Below are positions 8,091-14,953 of a stretch of DNA of 64,000 nt, one piece after another. Numbering within the stretch: the first letter of the stretch is position 1; each line of letters begins with the position of its first letter. The stretch covers positions 334,875-398,874 of the forward strand of contig DHAE01000007.1 of NCBI GenBank assembly GCA_002397315.1. Direction: 5' to 3'. Made by a program: the position numbers and the translations under genes. Below the pieces are notes generated by a model, which saw only the letters and a program-made list of their open reading frames with translations, did no database searches and was not told where the DNA came from. Source of the stretch: Comamonadaceae bacterium UBA4962. GTDB lineage: Bacteria > Pseudomonadota > Gammaproteobacteria > Burkholderiales > Burkholderiaceae_C.

Positions 8091-9794
8091 GTGCGAGCTA
8101 CTTCACTACTCCATCCGCCCGCCGCATCGAGCCCTACGCGTGAGGACTCCCGGTCCTCCGTTCAGGAGCAAATCCTTCTTCACCTGGACGAGCGCGGCTA
8201 CGTCCCGTTCCATCCAACGCTGGCAGAAATGTTCGGCCACAAAGCTGCCGTGTTCGTGGGCCTAGCGCTGTACTGGACACGGCACAGCCTACGCAACCAC
8301 CCGCAGCGTAGCGGATGGTTCAACATGTCCATCCAGCAGTGGCAGGCTGCCATCGGCATCAGCAGAACGGAACAGACCACGGTTCGACAGGCGTTGACCG
8401 AGTCGGGCGTGCTGGAAGAAATGCTGCTTGGCCGGCCAGCGGTAATGCACTACCGCCTGAATGTCTCGGCCCTGGCCAAGGCGCTGGCGCGCACCGGTGA
8501 CGAGGGCATCCCAACATGGGACACGGTCTCGAGTTGGTTTCGCGGTTACCACAACTACTACAAGCCGCTTGCCGACATCGCTGGGAGCGTTGGGGCAGGG
8601 CTCTACCTGTCTCTACTACTGCAGCGGCATCGCGCGGCTGTCCTCCGTGGCCAACTGAGCAACGGATGCGTGGAGGTGGGTCAGGACGAGATCAGCCGAG
8701 CATTGTGCCTCGGCTCGAAGGTCCAGAGGAACGCTCGACTGCGGCTCAAGAAGGCCGGGCTTATCCAAGAAACCGGGCCAGCCGGCGGTCTGGTACGCGT
8801 CAACTTCGATGCTGTACTCATGTGTCTTCGCGGCCAGAGCATCAAGCCTCTCAAAGGCCTGGCGCGGCCGACCGAATCGCCAGCACCGGACTCGGACCAG
8901 CCGCAGCCTCAGGCCAGAGACAGTGGCGTCAAGAGCATACAGGGGCCAGTCGCGAGCATCGACCTTTCAGGGTTGGCTGCGACCTTTCGGCAACTTCCCC
9001 TCGGCCTCCAGGAAAGCTGCCGGCCCGCTCCGACGGCTCGCCCCCGAGACTTACTCATGTCGATCATGGTGGCTGGCGATCTGCCCGAGGTTGTCGGATT
9101 TCGACAAGTTGCTCATCGCCCGGCAGGTGCCGTCCCCGCGGTCGACTTGGTCGAAAAGTCCAAGAGCGACAAGCACTTACCTCGAAAATCCTGGCCGTCA
9201 CTGGAGGCTCCGCCGATACAGGCGAGGAATGCCGTTTCCTGCAAACTTGAGGCGCGAGAGATTGCCGAAACCTGCATCCAAGGTTTGCCGTTTCCTGCAA
9301 TCTATATACAAGGGGATTCAATACAAACTACTACTACCGGTAGTAGTAGTGGGTCGGAAAGCACGGCAGCCGAAGGGACGAACCCAGACTGCCTGGTTTT
9401 CCCCGAAGCGCTCTCCCTTGCGCAGGTGGAGGGAATCCAGCAACTGCTCTCCCGTGTGCGCGTCGCAGATCGCCAGATGGTGCTGGATGAGCTCGCCGGC
9501 CGGATGAGCGGCCATACGCCGATCAAGAGCCCGGTGGGATGGGTCAGCGGGCTCGTGCAACGCATGGCCGCGGGCCCTGTCGTCTTCGCGCACGCCGAGC
9601 AGGTCGCGATGGACCGACGCATGCGTGTCAAGCTGAGGGCGAGAGCCGAGAGACCTTCTCCTCGTCCTGCGCCACCGGCTGCGCGCGAAGTCCCCGTTGA
9701 TCCCGCCGCCGCAGCACGCGCTGCGGCCGAGCGCGAAAAGATTCGACTGCTGACCGACGAAATGCGCGGCGGGCGATTCAGGAGAACGAAGTGA
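8091..9794 (+). CDS. STY4528-like pathogenicity-island replication protein, 567 aa
   Basis: Two winged-helix-like segments are visible: YWTRHSLRNHPQRSGWFNMS followed by AIGISRTEQTTVRQALTESG, and VEVGQDEISRALCLGSKVQ. This layout and the position after DUF2857 and before a PFL_4669 gene match the STY4528 family of ICE/pathogenicity-island replication proteins. The linker TTTTGSSSG is encoded by a 24-bp palindrome, and three iteron-like repeats lie just upstream inside the gene. The C-terminal about 130 residues are a charged helical domain. GTG start; the stop overlaps the next gene by four bases. Confidence 0.68.
   Translation: MRATSLLHPPAASSPTREDSRSSVQEQILLHLDERGYVPFHPTLAEMFGHKAAVFVGLALYWTRHSLRNHPQRSGWFNMSIQQWQAAIGISRTEQTTVRQALTESGVLEEMLLGRPAVMHYRLNVSALAKALARTGDEGIPTWDTVSSWFRGYHNYYKPLADIAGSVGAGLYLSLLLQRHRAAVLRGQLSNGCVEVGQDEISRALCLGSKVQRNARLRLKKAGLIQETGPAGGLVRVNFDAVLMCLRGQSIKPLKGLARPTESPAPDSDQPQPQARDSGVKSIQGPVASIDLSGLAATFRQLPLGLQESCRPAPTARPRDLLMSIMVAGDLPEVVGFRQVAHRPAGAVPAVDLVEKSKSDKHLPRKSWPSLEAPPIQARNAVSCKLEAREIAETCIQGLPFPAIYIQGDSIQTTTTGSSSGSESTAAEGTNPDCLVFPEALSLAQVEGIQQLLSRVRVADRQMVLDELAGRMSGHTPIKSPVGWVSGLVQRMAAGPVVFAHAEQVAMDRRMRVKLRARAERPSPRPAPPAAREVPVDPAAAARAAAEREKIRLLTDEMRGGRFRRTK
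9230..9300. repeat. Three iteron-like 15-mers inside the replication gene
   Basis: TGCCGTTTCCTGCAA occurs at 9230-9244 and 9286-9300, and TGCCGAAACCTGCAT at 9263-9277, all in one orientation, 33 and 23 bases apart. Each is an interrupted palindrome TGC-N9-GCA. An AT-rich stretch (TCTATATACAAGG) and a 24-bp palindrome follow at once. This is the arrangement of the lambda ori inside gene O; function here is inferred. Confidence 0.6.
9327..9350. repeat. 24-bp perfect palindrome inside the replication gene
   Basis: ACTACTACTACC is followed directly by its reverse complement GGTAGTAGTAGT. It encodes Thr-Thr-Thr-Thr-Gly-Ser-Ser-Ser. The triplet periodicity could be explained by a Thr/Ser linker, but exact base symmetry is not required by the protein. 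Confidence 0.8.
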
Positions 9795-10492
9795 CGCGCT
9801 CGTCCGCAAATACCACCCGTTCGACTGCAGCTGGCGCTTTGCGTCGATATCAGGACGCCCAGGTCAAGTCGCTTGCTAACCGTCGCAGCGCATCCCAAAT
9901 CGGTGCACGTGTTGTCCAGCAACGCGTATGCCCGAACGACAAACAGGGCCCCGGTTATCGTGGGGCTCAGACTGGACTACATGATCCCCGTTGCCACGTG
10001 GCTCACATTGGGCCACACAGTACCGGTCTCCACGCGCCCCAAATCGAGCCACACGGCTCCGGTCATGACGTCACCCGAAACGGGTTACCTCGTACGCGTT
10101 ACCACGTGACCCAAAACGGGTTACATGGTAAGGCTTACCACGTGACCCAAAACGGGTTACATGGTAAGGCTTACCACGTGACCCAAAACGGGTTACACGG
10201 TAAGGCTTACCACGTGACCCAAAACGGGTTACACGGTAAGGGTTACCGCGTCACCCAAAACGGTTCATCCGTTGTCCTGCACCACGTATGTCGAAACGAC
10301 ACACGCAGTAAGCCTTACCACGTATGTCGGAAAGACACACATGCCATGCGAGCCGGGGCGTGCTTGGGTCCATCAGAGACTGCTTGTCCCCGCTCCGATT
10401 CCCAACGCCCTCCGAGCGGAGTATTGCGACCGGTTTGCCCGGCCGGATTTTTCATTGAAATAGAACTGATCAGGACACCTTATGACAGGTAA
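9791..10492 (+). CDS. Open frame across the 36-bp array: possible 12-residue-repeat protein, 233 aa
   Basis: GTG start overlaps the replication gene stop (GTGA) and its own stop overlaps the next gene, so it sits in a translationally coupled chain. Its middle is thirteen 12-residue repeats with the core [H/R]V[T/C][Q/R]N[G/D] and a frequent terminal Tyr; the best four read HVTQNGLHGKAY. The repeats are rich in His, Asn and basic residues. Whether the product is made is unclear: the DNA may primarily be an origin array that happens to keep one frame open. The ends have no recognisable domain. Confidence 0.4.
   Translation: MTRSSANTTRSTAAGALRRYQDAQVKSLANRRSASQIGARVVQQRVCPNDKQGPGYRGAQTGLHDPRCHVAHIGPHSTGLHAPQIEPHGSGHDVTRNGLPRTRYHVTQNGLHGKAYHVTQNGLHGKAYHVTQNGLHGKAYHVTQNGLHGKGYRVTQNGSSVVLHHVCRNDTRSKPYHVCRKDTHAMRAGACLGPSETACPRSDSQRPPSGVLRPVCPAGFFIEIELIRTPYDR
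9887..10354. repeat. Tandem array of thirteen 36-bp units, candidate origin iterons
   Basis: Units start every 36 bases from 9887 to 10319. The conserved core (10103-10246, four units) begins CACGTGACCCAAAACGGGTT and ends GGTAAGGCTTAC; outer units are increasingly diverged but keep the exact period. Each core unit has two inverted repeats: GTGACCC/GGGTTAC (one mismatch) and GGTAAG-G-CTTACC, the latter completed across the unit border. It directly follows the replication gene. pKLC102, a related element, has an origin built from long direct repeats; the analogy is inference. Confidence 0.85.
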
Positions 10493-10940
10493 TAACCTCT
10501 TCGCGCAACTTGTGCAGCGATTTCAAAACTACACGGATGCAGCCGTCCTCTGGGTTCTACTGAAGGAGGGAGCGGATGTTCGCGAACACAGCACAACAGC
10601 CGGTTCAATGGCGCATGAGCAACTGTGCGGCACCGCTCGCCCTACAAGCGTTCAGCGGTCATTTCAGCGGCTTGAACAGATGCGGTTCATTTCCGTACGT
10701 ACTCATAAAAATACGAAGACGCTCATTACTGTTCATCGTGGGCCCGTTCTCGAATTTCTCCGGCAGCCATTGGCAGAGCGCTTGCCTGCGCTCAGTCAAA
10801 AGCGGTTTGCGTTCCTCGATGCTTGGGCTACTGATTCGATTTCATCGCATGACGTGAAGGAAACCGTTGTTCTCTTGCCTAGCGAAGATCACTCCGCATC
10901 AACCTCGCCGTTGTCCTCATCTCTGTCCACGACGCACTGA
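10482..10940 (+). CDS. Small winged-helix-like protein, 152 aa
   Basis: Not recognised by name. ATG at 10482 overlaps the end of the repeat ORF. The N-terminal about 100 residues look like a winged helix: LWVLLKEGADVREHSTTAGS, SVQRSFQRLEQMRFISVRTH and a basic strand TKTLITVHRG. Ser/Thr-rich tail. Its place between the iteron array and the PFL_4669 gene suggests a role in replication control. Confidence 0.5.
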   Translation: MTGNNLFAQLVQRFQNYTDAAVLWVLLKEGADVREHSTTAGSMAHEQLCGTARPTSVQRSFQRLEQMRFISVRTHKNTKTLITVHRGPVLEFLRQPLAERLPALSQKRFAFLDAWATDSISSHDVKETVVLLPSEDHSASTSPLSSSLSTTH

Positions 10941-10964
10941 TCGCAAAACACAAGGAGAACCATC

Positions 10965-12092
10965 ATGGCAACGGCTAAGAAACCCGCCACGGATAACACC
11001 CCAAACTTCGCTCCTGAAGGCTTGGCCGCACTGTTGAAGCCCACGCTGGCATTTGAAAAGGAATCCGACTCTCCGTTTTCTGACGGCTATTCGATCCGCC
11101 TCGAAGAGAAGGTGCTGGCCGAGTACATCGCGGCTGGGGCATCGCCAGATGACCCTCTGTTCGACCGGTACGCCGAACTGGAGGACCGCCGGGAGCGGCT
11201 CCAGCAGATGCAGAGCGAGCGAGACGCCCAGCGCGGCGCAGACGTTGTGGCAACCCGATCGGAAGCTGCGGGACTTGACGCCATCGGCGGTCTGGTCGAT
11301 GACGGGCTGGACCAGATGACGATCCACACGATCGAGGCGTACCGTATGTTCCTCGGTCGGAGCAGGGATGCCGCCAATCGGATCAATCCCATCATCGGCG
11401 GCAAGCGGGTCGCCTCGTGCCTTCGCAACCTGTGGATGCTGACGGGCAACGACAACCCCTACGCTGAGTGGGCACTGCTGCGGCACGAGCACGGGGTCAA
11501 CGAGGTCCACAAGCATCTTCAGGCCGAGATCGCCAAGGCCGAGGAGATGCTGGATCAGCAGCGTAAGCGTGGCCTGGTGCTCGCGGTCCTTTCGTCGTCC
11601 AGCCCGATGACGGTGAACCTCGGTTTCCGCAGTCCGTATGGGTACGCCATCTCAATGCTGATGGTGGATTACGACCACTACGTGCGGCTGCAGAAGACGC
11701 TGCAGCGGAAGAACCTACTCTCCGACGACGAGGTCCGTGGAAGCCTCCGGAAGGCTCAGCGGGCGATCCTGAACGTCTTTTACGGAACCGCGCGCTTCGA
11801 TCGCTGGCTCAGCCGCCCGGAGATTCGTTCACTGAACCGTAGCGACTGGGTCAGCAGTGACGAGGATGCGGCAAAGCGGCTGCAGTTCGCAGTGGCCACC
11901 TTCGGGCCCGTCCCCGCGTCGGTCTACAAGGCCGCCATCTCCCCGTCGCATTCCCGTAGGCGCTACTCGTTGACCGATGCCGAGCAGGCGGTGCTGAAGC
12001 AAGTCGGCGAACAACTCGAAGCTGCTGAGCAGTCCGAGCTCGAAGCTGGGGCGGCGTCTGCTCCGGCCGAGGATGCCGCAGTGGCTTCCTGA
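10965..12092 (+). CDS. PFL_4669-family (DUF1845) integrating conjugative element protein, 375 aa
   Basis: Preceded by AAGGAGAACCATC. The central region (IHTIEAYRMFLGRSRDA, RVASCLRNLWMLTGNDNPYA, and VNLGFRSPYGYAISMLMVDYD) fits the family labelled PFL_4669/DUF1845 that marks PFGI-1-type ICEs. Soluble, mostly helical, acidic C-terminus. Function unproven; the family always lies between replication genes and ssb, as it does here. Confidence 0.75.
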   Translation: MATAKKPATDNTPNFAPEGLAALLKPTLAFEKESDSPFSDGYSIRLEEKVLAEYIAAGASPDDPLFDRYAELEDRRERLQQMQSERDAQRGADVVATRSEAAGLDAIGGLVDDGLDQMTIHTIEAYRMFLGRSRDAANRINPIIGGKRVASCLRNLWMLTGNDNPYAEWALLRHEHGVNEVHKHLQAEIAKAEEMLDQQRKRGLVLAVLSSSSPMTVNLGFRSPYGYAISMLMVDYDHYVRLQKTLQRKNLLSDDEVRGSLRKAQRAILNVFYGTARFDRWLSRPEIRSLNRSDWVSSDEDAAKRLQFAVATFGPVPASVYKAAISPSHSRRRYSLTDAEQAVLKQVGEQLEAAEQSELEAGAASAPAEDAAVAS

Positions 12093-12122
12093 AGCATCGC
12101 GCACGAGCATGGAGCAGCGGTC

Positions 12123-12647
12123 ATGAAAGGGGAGCGAATGAAAGGATCGGCGGGCAAAGGGCTGACGGAGCCCATCGGTTCCGAGCATGCCGTCAACCAC
12201 GTGCTGTGGGCAAGGCGAGCCGCAGAGGAACAGGCCTGTCAAAACCGGATTGACGCAAAGGCCCTTACGGGTAGGGGCACCCTTGCCCACCTGCGCCACC
12301 AAGTTGCCACCCTCGACGCTGCCGTGCTGGACATGCGCGAACTCGCCGCGAAGTCCAAAAGCGTCATCGGCCTGCGCGCATACCTGGTCGTCCACCAACG
12401 GTCGCACAGCGGCTACATGTTTCTGCGCTGGCGCGAAAGGTCGTCCAGTCGCCACCTGCCATGGGAGGAGGCCGAGCGCCTGGACCATGGCTCTCGGCAG
12501 CTCAATGAGTGGTGCCGGGCCGCGTCTCGGTTGGCACAGGAAATCAACGCACGGCACCTCAGCGCACGTGAGGCGATCAAGCGCATCCGTGACCAGGTGG
12601 ACCAGTCCGAACCGTTCATGTTTCCGAGATCACCGATCTCGGTGTAG
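12123..12647 (+). CDS. DUF3158-family ICE protein, 174 aa
   Basis: Between the PFL_4669 gene and ssb, the normal place of DUF3158. It has a helical body (TLAHLRHQVATLDAAVLDMR) and then GLRAYLVVHQRSHSGYMFLRW, typical of that family. Two ATGs (12123 and 12138) each have a purine-rich leader; I report the longer. Function unknown. Confidence 0.65.
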   Translation: MKGERMKGSAGKGLTEPIGSEHAVNHVLWARRAAEEQACQNRIDAKALTGRGTLAHLRHQVATLDAAVLDMRELAAKSKSVIGLRAYLVVHQRSHSGYMFLRWRERSSSRHLPWEEAERLDHGSRQLNEWCRAASRLAQEINARHLSAREAIKRIRDQVDQSEPFMFPRSPISV

Positions 12648-12714
12648 GTCTCAACGCGAGTACGGATCTGGTGCGGCCGTGCCTGCGAATCTCAACGCAC
12701 CGTGGAGCAATGCA

Positions 12715-13113
12715 ATGCAGAACCTTTTCATCGGCAAGGGAAACCTAGCCAACTCGCCCGAACTTCGACATGTCAACGGCAGGAACGGTGAGTTCGAGGT
12801 GGCCACGATGCGTGTGTACTTCGGTCGGTATGCGCAAACGGAAGGCGGCGAGGTGGAGCAGGTGGGCGGCTTCTGGCGCGAAGTCGAGATCTACGGCCAG
12901 AAGGCCCGCGACGTCGCTCGCCACCTGCGGAGGGGAGCCCGCGTCCTGGTCATCGGCGAGGAACGGGAATTCACTGCCCGTGCCGACAACGGCGAGGTAG
13001 AGGTCATCAAGGTAGTGGCCGAGGACGTGGCGCTCCAGCTCACGCGCATCGAGCAGATCGTGTTCAAGGCACGGCGCGATGCGACGGAGCCGGAAGGTGA
13101 GGTTCCTGCTTGA
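12715..13113 (+). CDS. ssb: Single-stranded DNA-binding protein, 132 aa
   Basis: Binds ssDNA during replication and conjugative transfer. OB-fold start MQNLFIGKGNLANSPELR, then FEVATMRVYFGRY, FWREVEIYGQKARDVARHL and RGARVLVIGE are classic SSB strands. The long acidic C-terminal tail ending in DDDIPF-like residues is missing, which is common for mobile-element SSBs. GGAG lies before the ATG. An ATG at 12710 is out of frame. Confidence 0.85.
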   Translation: MQNLFIGKGNLANSPELRHVNGRNGEFEVATMRVYFGRYAQTEGGEVEQVGGFWREVEIYGQKARDVARHLRRGARVLVIGEEREFTARADNGEVEVIKVVAEDVALQLTRIEQIVFKARRDATEPEGEVPA

Positions 13114-13140
13114 GGGGCGTCCTGCGCCAGAACACCGAGC

Positions 13141-13160
13141 CCCAACGCATCAGCGTTGGG
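13141..13160 (+). promoter_or_regulatory. Leader hairpin CCCAACGC-ATCA-GCGTTGGG
   Basis: Perfect 8-bp stem 26 bases before the next start codon. One of the recurring leader hairpins of this element. Confidence 0.55.
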
Positions 13161-13186
13161 CATCTGAACATCCACTGGAGCAAGTG

Positions 13187-13438
13187 ATGAGTGAGCAAGA
13201 TTTCCAACAGCGGGTTGATGCATGGCTGCGCGACCCGCTTGCCAGTACCGATCGCCTCTCAGCCATTGCCGCGCTCGCAAATGCGAGACCATCTCTCCGG
13301 CAAGACGCGGAACATGAAGCAGCGCCGATCGTGATAGTCGAGTCCCCCCGTCTCACGCGCACCTTTCTCCCTCGGATCTGGCGCTTAAAACAGTCGCTGT
13401 TTATAGAGCGTGCCGGCACCCGACAGGTCATACGCTGA
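13187..13438 (+). CDS. Small hypothetical protein, 83 aa
   Basis: Not recognised. ATG at 13187 follows CTGGAGCAAGTG. Helical first half (QQRVDAWLRDPLASTDRLS), then a basic segment. It sits between ssb and the secreted glycine-rich protein, and its stop is 8 bases from the next ATG, so they are probably co-transcribed. Confidence 0.5.
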   Translation: MSEQDFQQRVDAWLRDPLASTDRLSAIAALANARPSLRQDAEHEAAPIVIVESPRLTRTFLPRIWRLKQSLFIERAGTRQVIR

Positions 13439-13446
13439 GGCATCTC

Positions 13447-14625
13447 ATGAAATTTCACCGAACGCTGTTGCAGGCACTCGGCTGCGTTGCCGCCGCCACG
13501 ACATGCACCTGGGCCGGCCCGATCGTGGTCACACCAGGCTCGCTCTCCAGCTACGTGTACTACCCGCCAGTTGCCGGGGCCGGAGGTTCGGCGGCAGGCG
13601 GAACGGGGGAGGACGTGTCTACGCTCCAGAGGTGCGTCTGGACGCCTTCCCAGGGCGATCAGACCGTCACGGTCAATCCCGGGTACGACTACAAGAAGGA
13701 CATCACCGTGTACTACCGGCTCGCCGGGGGTGACGGTGGCGCAGGCTATACCGGGGGCGGGGGAGGCTCGTCCGCGATCATCCTGAACGGAGCCAAGGTC
13801 GCTGTCGGCCCAGGCGGAGCGGGCGGCTCTCGTGCCTCTGAGGTGACCGGCGTGTTTAAGGTTAAGGCTGGCGACTACCTGCGTTTCATTACCGGCGGTG
13901 GGGGGGGCGCAGGGTTGACGGGCTCTGGTTTCGCAATCGGTGGTGGGGGAGGAGCGGGCTACACGGGCGGCGGCGGTGGCGGATCACTCGGTTCACGTTC
14001 TGTGTCTGCCTCGGACTACCCTGCGATCGCAGGCAAGGGCGGCGGCGAGGGCCCGGGTGCTGGTGGTTACGCGTCCGGGGCCATGGCTGGCACGCCTGGC
14101 CTCTACATGCAAGGCGGCGTGGGTACCTTTCCTGACGGCAGTTCTGCACCTTACGGCTCCCAGGCGGATACATACAGCGGAAGCCTCTCCTATTACAGCG
14201 ACTTCTATAAATACTTCTCTGGGCTCAAGTTTCCCGCTACGCCCACCACTATGGGAGCGCCTATCGGTAGTGCGGATTCAAATTTCACTACATTTGGCGG
14301 GGGAGGCGGCCGATTGTCCTCCGGGGGATCCGTCAGTATTCAGTTCAATTTTGGCTATTGTCAAAATGCAAGTAGCAGTTTTCAAGCAAGTCGCGATTCC
14401 GTTGAGATAAGCGATAACGGACAGTGCTACTACAGCTACAACCGATATAGCTACGTGCTGGCGAAGACTGAGCAATTTCCGCAACCCACCTCATCTCTCG
14501 CACTTACCAGAAAGTTCCCCGAAGTAAACAACACAAATAACCAGCCTATTATCATTGCATCGGGCTCTCTGCCCGGTCAAATCGTCACCATGTACCAAGC
14601 ACCCGTTTGTGGTGTATTTAATTAA
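13447..14625 (+). CDS. Secreted glycine-rich protein, 392 aa
   Basis: The N-terminus MKFHRTLLQALGCVAAATTC is a signal peptide with a likely cut after TWAG. The mature part has many Gly runs (GGGGGAGYTGGGGG-like, about residues 95-220), Tyr/Ser-rich segments, and Cys in the C-terminal third (GYCQN, GQCYYSY, PVCGVF). The organisation suggests an exported surface or matrix protein with a Gly-rich stalk and a disulfide-stabilised C-terminus. An exported structural protein is out of place among replication and helicase genes. Family not recognised. Confidence 0.6.
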   Translation: MKFHRTLLQALGCVAAATTCTWAGPIVVTPGSLSSYVYYPPVAGAGGSAAGGTGEDVSTLQRCVWTPSQGDQTVTVNPGYDYKKDITVYYRLAGGDGGAGYTGGGGGSSAIILNGAKVAVGPGGAGGSRASEVTGVFKVKAGDYLRFITGGGGGAGLTGSGFAIGGGGGAGYTGGGGGGSLGSRSVSASDYPAIAGKGGGEGPGAGGYASGAMAGTPGLYMQGGVGTFPDGSSAPYGSQADTYSGSLSYYSDFYKYFSGLKFPATPTTMGAPIGSADSNFTTFGGGGGRLSSGGSVSIQFNFGYCQNASSSFQASRDSVEISDNGQCYYSYNRYSYVLAKTEQFPQPTSSLALTRKFPEVNNTNNQPIIIASGSLPGQIVTMYQAPVCGVFN

Positions 14626-14640
14626 TGCGAGGGGAGCCGG

Positions 14641-14946
14641 ATGGATGAAACATTTGCCATCAAAATGCTGGTTCGGCAGGTCGAGGAATATGCCGCGAGT
14701 AAAATCGGCGACGTGGCGCGCGGCTCGGAAACTCCACGACTCGCCGGGCTGCTTATGCAGAAATATGGGCGTGGCATCGTGGACGCTGTGACCATGATCT
14801 ACGACAATCCGCGCATCGCCGACCCCATTTCCCACGCTGTGGACAAATCGACATCGGAGATCGATCCGGCATGGCGCGAACATGATCGCGAGCGTTGGAC
14901 CGGTTTCCGCTCGGACGTCACCTGCATCGAAAGGAATGCAGGGTGA
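14641..14946 (+). CDS. Hypothetical protein, 101 aa
   Basis: Not recognised. GAGGGGAGCCGG precedes the ATG. Soluble, helical, acidic (VRQVEEYAASKIGDVARGSE). Ends 7 bases before the SNF2-like helicase start, so it is probably translated with it and may be its partner. Confidence 0.5.
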   Translation: MDETFAIKMLVRQVEEYAASKIGDVARGSETPRLAGLLMQKYGRGIVDAVTMIYDNPRIADPISHAVDKSTSEIDPAWREHDRERWTGFRSDVTCIERNAG

Positions 14947-14953
14947 GCGCGCG

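Noticed and set aside
9887..10354. CRISPR array (36-bp period)
   Set aside because: Units are contiguous with no spacers, diverge along their whole length, and no cas genes are present. It is a tandem repeat.
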